Made by a program: the position numbers and the translations under genes
Shown: piece after piece, positions 36,201 to 47,583 of the stretch
How positions within the stretch are numbered: the stretch's first letter is position 1
How the letters are laid out: every line of letters starts with the position of its first letter
Notes under the pieces: model-generated
What the model was told of the DNA's origin: nothing
What the model saw: the letters and a program-made list of their open reading frames with translations, nothing else
The model's database searches: none
Assembly (NCBI GenBank): GCA_017506865.1
Contig: JAFCMP010000063.1
Location: 250,501 to 314,500 of the forward strand
DNA from: Tribonema minus
Lineage: Eukaryota > Sar > Xanthophyceae > Tribonematales > Tribonemataceae
Length of the DNA: 64,000 nucleotides
Reading direction: 5' to 3'

Positions 36201-37720
36201 GTATCGTGTGCGCCACTACCAGCTCCTGCAAACAGCCATGGTGCACCATATTGCCACTCATGGTCAGAGAATGCGATTTACGATATTCAGACTGTAAAGC
36301 ATCCTTTGCGCAGTCGCCCATGATGTGACGTTACAATGCGTGCGCAATCGGCACCAGCATTTAAACAAGGGCAAACCACCACAAGATGCGTGCAGGCTGG
36401 CTCGCCAGTGCGGGAGTGTGCATGGATGGGACGAACATTGAAGTGCTCAGCTGTTGCCAATGCATCTCAGTATTGCACACTGCTACTCACAGGCTCCCAC
36501 CGCACAGCACGAGTGTTGCACCAACCGAGAACAACACACATGAGGTGCCACCTACCACAAATACCTGCATTGTTGGCAGCAGCGGCAGCGCCATCCTCCG
36601 CGCTCCCTGCCGCAGCAGCTGCTGCTGCCGCCTGCGCCTGTGCCTCCGCTGCCGCCTGCGTCTCCGCCAGCGACGCAGACAAAGCGCGCGCGAGCAGCAG
36701 CTGCTCCTGCGTCTTGCTCTTCGGCTCGCGCCCCGCAAACGTCCCTGCGCCAGCCGAACCCCCCCTGCCCCTCCCCCTCCCACCGCCCCTGCCACCGCCC
36801 CCACCGCCATGATTCGAGAGGGTGGGCGCTGCTTCCGAGGCGGTGGCAGGGGGGGCTGCGCCGTCCAGGCACTGGTTGAGGTGCACTTGCGCCGCGAGCA
36901 GGGACAGCGCGCACAGGTCGGCGCCGCAGACGAAGCAGCGCTTTCCGTCGTCGTCAGATCGTTCCTCGGCGCGTTCCGCGGAGCAGTCCACGGCGCTGTC
37001 ATCGGGGGGGGTGCCCCCGCTGCTGCTGCTGCTGGTGGCGGCGGCGGTGTTCCAAGGCGGCCATGGCTGGCGCGGTTGAGAGAGCTTTGGGATGCTGCTG
37101 TTGGCGGTCAGGGGCTGCAGCACTGGCGCAGTGTGCGCGGACGACGCTGCTGTGTCTGTTACTGGCGCCGGTGATGACATCTGATGGCCGTTGCTGCTGC
37201 TGTTGCTGCTGCTGCTGAATGGTGTCTGCACAAGTGCTTTGTGTGAGTTAGTGACAGATCCATCTGGTGGTTTTGAGCGGCTGCTCTGCTTGAAGCTTGG
37301 CGAAGTTGATTCCTCCTGACAGTGCGAAGATGCACGTAAGCTCGAAGGTAGTTCAATGACCTCCATATCTGACGGCGCAGCTGCTTTATCAGGTCGTTTT
37401 CTTGCTGATGAGCATGCAGGCCTGTTGGCCTGTGAAGCTGGGTTGTCAAGCTCGTCATCTGCATGTGCCGCTGTTGCTGCTGCGTCGGAATTGCCCGCTA
37501 TTGCGTCTAGTCGCGCTGCTGAAGGTGATCCACACGTCACACGTGAGCTCTCCCGTGGCGCGTCCTTTCGCACACTGCCACGTTGATCAGCACTTACGGC
37601 AACAGTCGACGCAGGTGATGATGCCTTCGGCGGCTCCGCAGGCCGCTTGCGCTTCAGCGACAACTTGCTCCTCTTGGCAGCTTTGACTGCAGCTGCTGCA
37701 TCCTGCGCTTCTGCATACAT
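24256..37720 (-). CDS. SLX4: SLX4-like structure-specific endonuclease scaffold
   Basis: SLX4 scaffolds SLX1 and other nucleases that cut branched DNA in recombination and crosslink repair, in the nucleus. Exons (minus): 37720-36565, 36225-36072, from about 35030-35130 to 34491, 31864-31667, 31302-30544, 29656-29379, 28864-28219, 27575-27350, 26744-26667, 26336-26263, 24432-24256. Phases agree at all junctions from 31864 on and at 36565/36225. Domains: a UBZ4 ubiquitin-binding zinc finger (CFVCGADLC..HLNQC, residues ~258-284); a coiled coil (RVEARLVGQLHQLDAKIKEL); long Ser/Pro/Ala/Gly-rich disordered stretches; an SLX4 C-terminal domain starting MPDYGAMPIHALNRAMAAYG..KLREIW and ending RPLYEALLCFE joined to AVTLHDIAAAVAAAG and RDFLDSEGVTF, the SLX1-binding end. 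Total is about 1,400 residues. Odd: about 100 residues interrupt the C-terminal domain. The start codon at 37720 is tentative; earlier exons are possible. Other UBZ4 proteins lack this C-terminus. Confidence 0.76.
24433..26262. other. Last SLX4 intron: LINE 3' scrap and AT-rich AACGAATAA sequence
   Basis: This 1.8-kb intron holds a 27-base copy of the LINE 3' end at 24522-24548. Flanking AT-rich tracts built of AACGAATAAC-like words occur at 24640-24730 and 25280-25385, partly as inverted copies (ACGAATAA / TTATTCGT). Between them, at about 24915-24935, GATAGCCGAGTGGTT resembles a class II tRNA A box, but no B box or acceptor fits. A transposon bounded by the AT-rich tracts is conceivable but not shown. 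No exon is required by phase. Confidence 0.4.
24511..24559 (+). mobile_element. Minimal LINE 3'-end insertion with target-site duplication
   Basis: Bases 24522-24548 equal the last bases of the LINE (GGCCTTTATAAATACAAGTC, then CATACGT). They are flanked by ACAACCACGAG (24511-24521) and ACAGCCACGAG (24549-24559), an 11-bp target duplication with one mismatch. This is a severely 5'-truncated target-primed insertion. Confidence 0.72.
26844..26975. repeat. Two-copy tandem repeat, about 65-bp unit
   Basis: Two adjacent units start TATGTACTGAATACCAACAC and TATGTACTGGATACCAACAC and end AGCTTGATTCACGC. They lie in an SLX4 intron. Confidence 0.65.
32708..32734 (+). repeat. Interstitial telomeric repeat (CCCTAA)4
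   Basis: Four perfect CCCTAA units in tandem, followed by GCAACT. It lies in the large SLX4 intron between the exons at 31864 and 34491. The TTAGGG-type unit is the likely telomere sequence of this organism. Confidence 0.85.
33361..33758. repeat. Fold-back inverted repeat, 114-bp arms, coding-like
   Basis: The left arm 33361-33474 and right arm 33645-33758 are near-identical inverted copies with about seven differences and a 170-base spacer. Both arms read, outward to inward, as the same peptide (PVAPDDVDESGPVQFF and FAEGAMWFNERSQRLLSAT on plus; the matching version on minus). The plus side continues upstream as ADDQYYLRNTQWLLTALC. I do not recognise the peptide. The module sits in the SLX4 intron 31865-34490. 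Confidence 0.75.
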
Positions 37721-39473
37721 GTATGCAATTGATGTAGTGAATGGAAAGATTGGGAGGCCCACAACCTGAATACGCGCTCAGACGCGACGCTCTCCCTTAC
37801 ACGCCTCTGCAATAAAACCTCAACGGCGCGACGCGAACTTGAAGTTCCACCTCAATGTTTGAAGTGCATGTGCCGTTCTGTGGTGGGTGAATATACTGTA
37901 ATGTCATGACATTGTGAAGGTAAGTATGTGGTAGCTGCTTGTCGGCACACACTGAAGTCAATGGCAGACACTGGTTGGCGTATTGCCTGTCTGCTGGCAG
38001 TGCATCATCACTAGTTAAGGACGGTCCTGTAGGTTGTCTTCCACTGTGTGACACTGTGTGAAATCTGCTCTGTGTGCAATCGAGGTCGTCGAGTTCTGAA
38101 TAGTAATACGCGCTATGGATCAGATATGCAGAAAGAGATAAGCATCATTTTGAATGCAGTGCAAGTCTTGACATGATGAGAATCACAGCTCGATTGCAGC
38201 AGGCAATGGGCAAATCGACAACAGATGTGGCAAGTGTATGCAAGGTCTGGTGTATTATAAGGAGCGGGCCTGGCAAACCAGCACTTCTGCCCACAACTTG
38301 TGTGCCCATATAGCAAAACCATACATGCGCACACACTAAGCCACCGGTGCGCGTCCTCTAGGTTGGTGGCTGTTGCTCATCGGTTGGGGTATACCCCCCG
38401 AATCTGGTGTGAATGGTCGTCAAAGGAATGTTACAGAATTGTGTATACGCGTGTGTGGTGTTGTGTGTGCAGGAAGGCTGAACGCTCTAACACAGAGAGT
38501 TGAACAGCTGCATGCGCGGCAGCGGCACGCAGGGGCGTGCAGGGGGGAGGGGGTGCACCGCCGCTGTGAGCACCGCTGCCTGATGCTTCCACTGAATCAC
38601 GCCACTAGACAGATGACCTCTGAGCAGCCAAAATTGGCCACGCATCATCGGTTTGCCCCCTTCTTCTCCCTCATTCATGCACCCGCATCCTCTTGCACAA
38701 CGCATCCAACAGAGGCGGGGAGGGGGTCAAGGTCTGCGCAGAAGGCCAGAACAAAGCGCCACCACCACAGCAGCGCCAACCATCAGGGGCGGGTGTGTGT
38801 GTGTGTGGGGGGTAGGTCCGTTCAGCTCTGCCGCTGCTGCTGCCCCTTAAGCGTCTCCGTCAAAAGCCGGTGCGCCATGGGACACCCCCATGAAAAGGCG
38901 AGGCTCACAGGGCGGCCACACCCAGCAGGACAGGCGGTCGACGCCTTTCAACTGCCTCTGGGTGCTTGCTTGTTGTCACCGTAGCGCCTGCTATGAGCAG
39001 TGAGGTGCGTGCGGCGGGCGGCGGTGCTACCGCGGTCGCGAGTGCACTATGGTGGCATCGCCATTGTTTCTTCCCGGCATTGCCTCCAGGAACTGCTGCA
39101 GCCTGTCATGCGAACGGTGCGCAGAAAGCACAAACATGCAAGGTGAGACTCGTGGTCACTGGAGTCACAGGGCCGCTCACGAAAGCCATGACACAACATT
39201 CGGTAGGTGGATGCTTAGCTGCAAGCCATGCCGGGCAGAGCGTACGACGCGTCATGCCACACACGAGCGCCTCTGCACAAGAAACTGCCTCTCGACGAGC
39301 GCGCTGCCGATTCCCTGCACGACGCGCAACACGAACTGGCGCAGCGCGCCAGCCAGCAGAAACTTCAACAGCGACGCACCGGCGCGCGCAGCGCAACGGT
39401 GGTGCGGCGCGCGCAACGCAAGTACAACCACGCAACACGAACGGGCGCGGCGCGTCAGCAGCCAGCATAAATT
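37721..39473. other. Intergenic between SLX4-like and sigma-factor genes
   Basis: Probably carries the SLX4 promoter, possible 5' exons and the sigma-factor 3' UTR. Frames at 38373-38984 (+) and 38487-38705 (-) lack family signatures and consistent splicing. The stretch is GC-rich with short G runs (for example near 38545 and 38805). Nothing further can be supported. Confidence 0.4.
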
Positions 39474-42393
39474 TCAACAGAGAGCGACGCACCTCTGCTG
39501 GTGGTGCGGCGCGCGCAGCTTGCGCAGCGCGCGCGACTCCGTGCGGCGCACCCACTCCTTGGAGCAGCGCGATGCGCACGCAACCTCCGCCAGCGAGCGC
39601 GTGCGGCCATCTTCAAGTCCAAAGCGGAGCGTCACCACGCGCCGCTCCTCCTCCGGCAGGGCGCCCATGACCTCGCGCAGGCGCGTGCGGAAGAGGCCGC
39701 GCTCCGCGCAGTCCTCTGGCGCCACGGTGTCGCGCGCCTCGAGCGTGTCGCCCAGCACTTGGTCCTGAGGGGAGGGGGGGGGGGGCGCGTAGGAGTGTAA
39801 GGGGGCGTGGCAGCTGCGGGTGATACGAGAAAAGTTCGACTGCTGGGGGGGGGGGGGGGGGGGCTGTAAGGGGGTGCGGCAAATGTCGGTGGTACTAGGT
39901 AGAAGAGTGCAGCTGCTGGGTGAGGGCATGATGTTCGGTGAGCATGCGGCCTGACTATGCCCAGTGTCAACTCACCACCAGGATGCCACTGTGCTCCTGT
40001 ACTTAGAGCGGCGGAGAGATTGTGTTGCGTCCGCAGCCGGCGACAGCGGACACATACACCAATGTTGAACCAACAGCATGCGTGCTGCCAACGTACATAC
40101 ACATTGGCAAGTTCAAGTACCAGCAGCAGTGCTCACCTGCGGGTTGAAGCCCGGCTTGCCAGATGGGCACTCCGTGGAGATGGTCGTGCGCGAGGCGCGC
40201 AGGTACCGCCTTAGCCGGTCCTGTGGCATGCCGACCTGCAGAGCAGCGACACACACAGCGACACAGGCAATTTGAGTGACGGACTGTGGATGCCAGCAGC
40301 AGCACTGTTCCTAGTGCAATTGATAGCTTTTGTGAACATGACATTCTCTATAACCAGTGACCAGGTGCAGCCCCTGCCTCACTCGTGACTACAACTGCAG
40401 GGCAGGCTGGTGCTGGCACGTTGACTTTAAGTTACGCACAAGTCGCCACGGCATACCACCTGCCTGTTGTCCCACTACACACTGTTACAAGTGGTGCATG
40501 GTGTCCACCGTGACTTGCGGTACAGCAATGCAACTTATTCCCACAGTTCGAGCCAGTGCTCCGTTGCTCACCCGCACAGCCAGTTCTGCCTCCGTTGGAG
40601 TCCTGCCCAGCTCCAGAACAAGTGCTTTCCTCGCCCGCCGCACGCTATACAGGAGGTTGTGCACGTGCACTGGCAACCGGATGGTGCGGCTGTGGTATGC
40701 TATTGCCTGCATCATTCAGAGTCAGCGTACGAGACAAACTGTCAGTTAGGCTGCGCGCTTTCATTGCTGAGCAACCAGCAGACAACAGGTACAGCAGCGC
40801 TTCCAACAGCAGCTGCTCTGCAACCAGAACATCATGGAGTCAAGTGTCACTGTGTGACACAAACTATACAGGGCACCTGCACAAATCACAAATGCGTACG
40901 TATCAGCCGCCGCCTCACAGTTGACAGCATGGCAGCAGCAGTCCGTAGCGCGCTCAACACACGCGCGCACCTTGTAGATGGCCTGCTGGATCCACCACGC
41001 GGCGTACGTGGAGAACCTGAAGCCCTTATCGGGGTCGTACTTCTCCGCCGCGCGGATCAGCCCCAGCGAACCCTCCTGCACCAGGTCCGACAGCGGCACG
41101 CCCATGCGCCCGTAGCGCTTGGCCACCGCAATCACCAGCCGCATGTTGCTAGAGACCATGGCGTGTTTGGCGCGCAGGCGCTCGCGGTACGCGTCACGGA
41201 ACAGCCGTCGCTGGTCGGCGGGGTACCTGAACAGAGAGAGGCAGCAGCGGCGTTTGGTGTACGGTGTGAGCAATGTGTATGCCTACATGGGCATGTGAGT
41301 GCGCCATTCATGTGCCAACACAGTCTCAAATGTTTGAAGTGAACTTGCAGAGCTGAAGTCGCAAGATTTACAGGCTGGCAAATGCGATCATAACGATTAG
41401 GACACTAAGAGAACTGATGTGTGTTCCATCGCGCAGCGGTGCATTAAGCACCTGCGTACGATGCGTTGCTGTGAACACGCCATTGAAGCTGTGAACACGA
41501 AGAAGCATAGAAGTCGTGTGCACACAACTGCACTACCGTAATGAACATTGTGTTTAGGTCTTACCCGCAAGCCTCTGCCCATTCATCATCTGTGGGCGGT
41601 CGCCTTAGTGCTGCCTGCAGCTGATCCCTCAATGACTCCATTGCCATCAGCTGCTGAATCTTTTTCCCCAGCACCACTTCCTGGAAATTTGGCAGAAGAG
41701 GCGTCTGCATCAGATGCGCTAGGCTGTGCCACGAAGACATTCAAGAACTGGTGTTGTCGACAAGCTGCGAGTATCATTGTGTGCAGTCAACGTAAGCTCT
41801 CTAGCATGATGGGCATTTTCAAGCCTAATCTTCAAACGCGCGAAACGAAATTGCCGTTTTCACAGGGAGCCGGGTCGAAATGCCTCAGAGTGCAATAACA
41901 GCTCATGTAAGTTCGAGCATGCCATCTCTGCTCCCCGTCAAAGACTGACTAGGGCATCTAACGCCACGCCGCAATGAGTTAATCTTGTTACCTGGTCGTG
42001 AGAGAGGAGCTCGGCCCTGCCCAGCTCATCAAACATGAAAAGCTTGGCTGCCGTGGCAGACTCGCTGGCTCCCTCCTGAGACAGAAAAGGCCTGATGGCA
42101 TCGTGCGCTGCCTTGGCAGAGCCAGCTTCCCTGGTGCTCCGCCGCCGCCTGGCTTCCGCTACTGCCACCGCGGCGGTGCTCGACATCCCCCCCACCGACA
42201 ACGCGCCCAGCTTCTTCGCAGACCTCATCTTGACGGAATGAGCCATACGAACAATCGAAGAGCAGCTGCCGCCGGCGCACCGCCCGCCGCTGAGTTCTCT
42301 CCATGTGCTCCTTGCGGCAGTGGGGTGAGGGCACACCAAGTAACCCTTGACACCAGCCAGCAACCAGCCGTAGGCCACTGCGGTCAGCTTCAT
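39474..42393 (-). CDS. Plastid RNA polymerase sigma-70 factor, nuclear-encoded
   Basis: Directs the plastid-encoded bacterial-type RNA polymerase to -35/-10 promoters. Six exons with fully agreeing phases: 42393-41992, 41680-41565, 41226-40971, 40706-40572, 40235-40137, 39764-39474; 432 residues, TGA at 39474-39476. The start codon opens a short hydrophobic leader ([20 protein letters not shown]) suited to plastid import, then a basic Ser/Arg-rich linker. Region 1.2: [20 protein letters not shown] and [11 protein letters not shown] (~135-172). Region 2: [38 protein letters not shown], and the -10-binding [15 protein letters not shown] (~185-258). Region 3: [14 protein letters not shown] and [11 protein letters not shown]. 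Region 4: [19 protein letters not shown] and [14 protein letters not shown], the -35-binding helices. The last acceptor (39764) is preceded by a poly(C) tract. Expression would be nuclear-controlled; no light element is recognisable. Confidence in family and exon structure is high. Confidence 0.92.
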
Positions 42394-42718
42394 GCAGGAG
42401 TTCGTAGAGCTGCGAGGACGCACCATGCCCGGCCGCCGCCGCTGCGTGGTGTAGTTGGTCGGTGTTGCTGCTGCATCCGCTATCATGCTGCGCTCCTGCT
42501 CAAACAGACGCTGCCAGGTCAAGCAAAGCGCTGCCTTGCCAGGTTCACTCGCTTGCCTGCAGCACGTACTGACACACCAGCACACCAGCCACCCGCACTG
42601 CCTGCAAGGGCTGTCGAGAAGTGCAATTTAATTCAACCTCTTAAGAGGAGAGCCTTGGATCCGATCTTCAATTCGATCGCGACATGTTTCTCGCGCGATC
42701 CCTCTCAACATCCTGCGT
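42394..42718. other. Sigma-factor upstream region up to the LINE copy
   Basis: Probable promoter and 5' UTR of the sigma-factor gene. The minus-strand frame stays open to about 42585, but the M at 42393 best starts a leader peptide. At 42655-42712 the words GATCTTCAATTCGATCGCGA resemble 45505-45560 on the far side of the LINE copy, so the LINE may have landed in or between older repeat copies. Confidence 0.35.
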
Positions 42719-45237
42719 ACGTATGGACTTGTGTACGTATGGACTTGTATTTATAAAGGCCCAAGGGAGGCCGGGTTGCCTATGCAATCGAAAAGCTTGC
42801 GTCAACGCAGCAGCCTAGTCTGCGCTGTGCCCTAGGAGTTTGGATACCGGCGCCGCAACACAGCCCAGCATTCGCGCTCCACGTGTGTATGCCATGACGC
42901 GCTCCGCCAACTCCCGCGCCAGCGATATGCTCAGCTCAATGTGGATCTGACGCTTAGCTAACCCGGCCTTGCGTAACACATCTGCCTTCCCCCCCCCTGA
43001 GCACAGTGCTGAGTGCATTGCCAACTCCTTAACAAAAAGGCTTGTCTGCTTGCCCAGCCGTCCGTACGACTCCTGCACGAATGGCACAAAAGCCCAAGAT
43101 GACGTCAAGGTGCCGGTGTGGTGCTTGACCTTCGCGTCCTCCCCCACCCCAGCAGCATAGCCGTCCGTGTTCGAGGCATTTGTTTTGCCTGTCAGGTACG
43201 AGCTCGCTGTGGGTGCGCGCACACTTGTGTCTAGCACTATTCCCTTGTTACGGTATGCACTGCTAAAGTGCAGACACCCTGGGTCAATGACTGTGTCCGC
43301 CCGATACCCCGGTACCTTGAAGACGCTAGCGTCCTCATTGCGGACAATAGAGACATGGTGCTGTCTCAAGATGCGCTGTAGGCACCGCTTTTGGGCAGTG
43401 TGTGTCGCGTTGTGCCCCCGTATGTGCTGGCTGGGGCAGCTGATCGCATGCGTGGAGGTGGGGCTCACGTCACTGCACCGCCATGGGCACACCTCGCCCT
43501 GTATGCCCCACCCGTCTATAAAGATCGCAACCATAATCATCGTGGCTGCTGCCATACTGGACATGGGCGCCGCACCCGGGCGGTCATTGGCAGCGGGTGG
43601 CACGCTCATCCACGCCATTGCCCCGGACGCACGCTGGCTGCGCAGCTGCGCCAGGACCCGCGCGCTAGCCTGTTGGCGGCGGCGGCTGGTGTCACGCAAG
43701 TCACCAATAAGTGTAGCCTGCGTCGGCTTGCCCACGGCACCAGCCGAGGCAGCCTCTAGGTCCTCCACCAGGCAGTCCTCGTATTGACGTCGAAGAACAT
43801 TTGAAAGGCCGGCTTGTAGTCCGTGCGTGAAGTGACCGCGCCGGCGGCGGGGCACTACCTTTCTGCAGATCTCGTCAGCATAGGCCTCCCAGTCGTCGTC
43901 GTCGTCCTCCTGCCCGCCGCTGCAGCTGCTTTCTTCCGCGCTAGTTTGTGTTTTAGCGGGCGTGGAAGAGGCAGCCGCGGCAGCGGCTTGAGGGCCAGGT
44001 ACGGTCGCCGCCGCAGCGGCCGCCTCGGCGCCAGGCACAATGCCGTGGGTGTGTGGGGCTGGCTCAGTGGTCCCCGTCTCCGTGACGGCAGTTGCGGCGT
44101 AGATCGCTTGCACCGCAGTGGGGAGCGTCGACGCTGCGGCCGTTGTATCCGCTGCCCACCGTAGCAACGATGCTGGGAGCTGCTCGGCCACAGCTGTGCG
44201 TGATTTTTCGCCGCCATCAGCTGTCAGCGCTCGCGTAGAGCGTCGCACGGCCTCGATGATTGGCGGCAGTCCCTGGTCCTCGCGTATTGCGCATGAGTGC
44301 TGCGCGAACCAGGTGACTGCGCCGTGTTCGTCAGTGCCGAGCCTCAGGGCCCCTGCTGCCACAGTGGCATGAATTATTGCAGGCCGCAGTGTTGTGCATG
44401 CCTGGGCCGTGTATGCGGCTGGTGCCAGTAGCCCCAAAAGCGGCATGCCCAGACCGCCTCGTCGCTCCGGCAACCGTGACGCCCGCAGTGGCACTGCGAT
44501 GTCCGTGAGTTCTGGCGGGCCCAAGCGCGGCAATACCAGCACGCTGCCACTGCTGGCTACCTCATTGTCACCAGCAGTGCAGGCGGCCAGCAGGTGTGAC
44601 TTCATGACTGCCGCGGTAGCGCAGCCGTGCAGGTGCAGCATGCGTTCAAGCGTCCATGCACAGAACCCGTCAAATGCGTGCAGCCATGTCTCACTCAAAG
44701 CCGTGTCAACGACCCGAGCTAAGAAGCCCATGCGCTTTGTCAGTGACCTGCGCAGAATGAATTGTGCTGCCTGTAGGTGATGCCGCGCCATCCCAGCTAG
44801 CTGCCACGACAATCGCCATGTCCCTGCGTCAACAAGATGCTTGCTCATGGCAGCATGCACATAGGCTGGGTGCCCTACCGGTACCCCGACCGACGTAAAG
44901 CCCTGACTGGATTCTGGCATGGTGGCGTCCACAAACGGTATGTCAAGGGCGCGCAGGCGTGCTCTGGCCGCTTCATCAAACACTGTGCCGCGCATGGCAA
45001 TGGCCAGCGACTTGTCTGGTCGAACGCGTAGGCCCCCTGCCGCAAGCCGACGGATCACCTCTGCCACCCCAGCGGCCGCTGCATCGTCGAAGTAGGCAGC
45101 TTGCAGCACGTTGAGGTCATCCAGGAAAGCGCAGTGCGGGGCTGGCGGTTCCGCTGTGCTGTGGCCGTAGGCCGGCATACTGCCGGGCGTCGCACTCACT
45201 CCATCAGGGTAGAAGAGTAGGAATGCCGCTGCCACTG
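42719..45237 (-). mobile_element. RLE-type LINE copy 2, 5'-truncated
   Basis: Reverse-oriented copy of the 3' third of the element at 52-59 kb. Homology begins at 45237, equivalent to about 56757 in the longer copy, and runs to the 3' end. The 3' terminus here has two units of the terminal repeat ACAAGTCCATACGTAC, against one in the longer copy. Sequence identity to the other copy is very high, so both insertions are recent. 5' truncation is typical of target-primed reverse transcription. I could not identify a clear target duplication. Confidence 0.85.
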
Positions 45238-45240
45238 TAC
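42815..45240 (-). pseudogene. LINE ORF2 C-terminal part (after RT motif B) with intact RLE
   Basis: An uninterrupted frame of about 800 codons from just after RT motif B to the TAG at 42815. It has RT motif C (FLDDLNVL), the thumb/connection region, a long Ala/Thr-rich linker, an acidic patch and the C-terminal restriction-like endonuclease: zinc knuckle CPWRC..HAISC, then GYRADTVIDPG and GIVLDTSVRAP, the R/KPD..LD catalytic pattern. Unlike the longer copy it has no frame break here, so it shows the correct reading of the C-terminus. It lacks the N-terminus and most of the RT, so it cannot encode a working element. Confidence 0.8.
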
Positions 45241-46341
45241 AGGATCGGCGCAGCAACCCACCATCATGATGGTACTACGTCATCTACACACACACACGTC
45301 AAATGGTGCAGCTACGATAAGAAGCCATTGCTGTACCAGCCAATCACAACTGTTGGATGGCTGGCACGTCACCTGCTCTCCTCGCCCTGGTTCAAACCTC
45401 AACTTGCACTTAACGCAAGCAATGGCGACGGTCAAGCGACCACTGCCGCATGCTGCTCACAGTAGCGACGCCCTGTCTCCTCATTGGCTTTCACTGCAGC
45501 ACTGATCCGACCTTCAATTCGATTCGCTACCGACCACGCGACATATTTGCCTTCGCGATCTCCAAGTCGACCCCCGACACACACACACAGTTTGGTAGAG
45601 GCTTGAAGTACGGTTTGCCAAGTGCAAGTGCACGTACACATTGAGCACTTGACTTCCTATGCAGGGTCTTGAGGTGGACGGACGGTGAAGGCAGTGGCAT
45701 ATCAATATTAACGCCCACCCCCCAATTGTTCAGCACGTTGCATCGGTATGTCACGGAGTTGCATACGAACAAGCGTACCTACATTGCCTGCTACAAGACC
45801 ATGCTGTATGGTGTGTGCATCAGGTAAGATGCGCAGCTCACTGCCAGAAGTTCGACCATGCAGGAAAGTCGCCACAGTGAGTGTAGCAGTCCATGCCTTC
45901 CCACACGTATCTTCTGTAGGCGATGAAAAACGTCAACGGTGATGGCACGGCGAGGAATGCAAGCATCACCTCAAGGCAAAAACACGAAGCTGGTACAGTG
46001 CTGGGAGCACACTTTTGACCTGGAAGCAGCAGCGATGAAAGCATCCAGACACACCAATACTGTAATACAGCATGCAGCACTTGGAAGTGGCAACCACTCG
46101 TCACCAGCATAATCTATGATTATCAATCATTTAAACTTAGAATAAGTGATGCAACCACAACCATTGACCTGACGCGAACGTTGGTGCTACGAGCCCAACC
46201 CCCCTTCTGTCGCAGCACACACAAGCTGGCGTCACCGCCCCTTGCCCCTTTGAGGCACGTCGCCATGCCGCATCAAGACGCTGTCAGGGCCTTCACAAAT
46301 CCCCATGCAAGTGGTCGACCCCACACACTTTCACTTCGTCG
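45238..46341. other. Intergenic, no gene recognised
   Basis: Contains the 5' flank of LINE copy 2, an ACAC microsatellite (about 45288 and 45580) and short frames without signatures. It should also hold the 3' UTR of the gene ending at 46342. Confidence 0.4.
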
Positions 46342-47171
46342 TCATATCCTGCCGTCTTTCTGGCGCTGTATGTGTGCTCCGCCCTTGAGCGCGTTGAACA
46401 CATCAGCTATGTCCCCCGCCCAGCCCCGACTCCGTCGCGACGTGCTCTTGCTGTCCATCATGCCCGCCTTGGTCAGCTCCGCCAGGTCCTCGTCGCCAAG
46501 GCTGAGGTGCTGCCAAATCAAGAGGAGTTACAGTTGACGGTGAGAGGTGAGCTGGCTTGCATGGACAATGTCAAACAGGCCAGTGATGGATGGTTAATTG
46601 CTTTGAGTGCAGCAAGAAGTGAATCCTGTGGACGAATTAGCAAGCCGTCGTGATTGACCTTGGGGTAGCTGTCATACCAGTCTTGTCAGCTTAATTGTAG
46701 TGAATTCAACATCAACATGGAACTGTGAGTCGACCAGTGCATGCTCTGCAGCAGTGCAGCCTACAACAAAATGATCGTTTGATTTGTTTCCGAATTATTT
46801 CTATAAACATCGCGGATGACACAATGAACGACTCCTTGCAGATCAGGTGCGCGGGCATGCATGAGCCTGAGCATCATGCAGTAGAGGAGCAGCAGCAACA
46901 GCAGTTTGTGGCTCACCTTCTGATCCACGCTCGTCAAAATCAGGTCCGCGTATGCTGCGTCTGCCTGCTCCTCAGCTGTTGCAAGCCCAGCACCAGGACT
47001 TTTTCCCTCCTCGAGGTTTCTGCGGGCGTTGTCCAGAGCCTTGGCCAGTTCAATGTCACCACCTACAGCGTGGCGCATCGCCCTAACAACATGTGTGCTG
47101 GGCGGCACCAGCACAAAGGCTGCTGCACCACAACCGCACCATACGAGCAGCGGCACCAGATTAGAGCGCAT
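46342..47171 (-). CDS. Small probable plastid-targeted protein of unknown function
   Basis: Two exons, 47171-46917 and 46509-46342 (TGA), joined in phase 0 with canonical GT (GTGAGC) and AG; 140 residues if no small exon is missing in the 0.4-kb intron. The N-terminus MRSNLVPLLVWCGCGAAAFV is a signal peptide ending in the A-A-F motif of red-lineage plastid precursors, followed by a basic transit region (VLVPPSTHVVRAMRHA). The mature part is helical and charged: ELAKALDNARRNLEEGKSPG, EEQADAAYADLILTSVDQK, LGDEDLAELTKAGMMDSKST, then SRGWAGDIADVFNALKGG. No membrane span and no cofactor motif are visible. I do not recognise the family. The in-frame M ten codons upstream (47201) would spoil the leader, so I prefer 47171. 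The opposite strand is open over part of this region but lacks splice logic. Confidence 0.68.
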
Positions 47172-47583
47172 TTTTCCCGTCAAGTTCGGAAACAAAGACA
47201 CTTCAACTTTGAAATTTTCCGATTTGAAGTGTGATTCTCATGGTAACGCCTACTTAGCTCACTGTGTTGTGCATCCGCGGCGAAGTTGGCAAGGATCGCA
47301 GAGCTGTTTGTAAGTCGAAGACTGCTGAGACTCGCTTGGTTCCACAGGCAAGCCCGGTGTGAAATCAAACGTCGCCTTCAACTCTGATCTCCACGACGGC
47401 AGCCGACGGCTTATCAAACATAGCAGCAGAGTAGATTGGTGGTCGTTTTTAAACGCAATTCCGAGTCTGTAATGGCAACTGTATGCGAGATACAAACGAT
47501 AATCGCCATTGCGATTACTTGTGGAGCTGGCAAAAAGCAAAGATTCGACTCACGCCCAGCGAATGTAATCTGTTGCAAGCTCA

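Noticed and set aside
36386-37174. 262-codon plus-strand open frame
   Set aside because: Antisense of the SLX4 exon that carries the UBZ4 finger; Cys/His spacing and splice phases support the minus strand.
39049-39768. 239- and 234-codon plus-strand frames
   Set aside because: Antisense to the last sigma-factor exon, where region 4 motifs are unmistakable on the minus strand.
41998-42756. 252-codon plus-strand frame
   Set aside because: Antisense to the first sigma-factor exon; low-complexity Arg/Ala/Pro composition without motifs.
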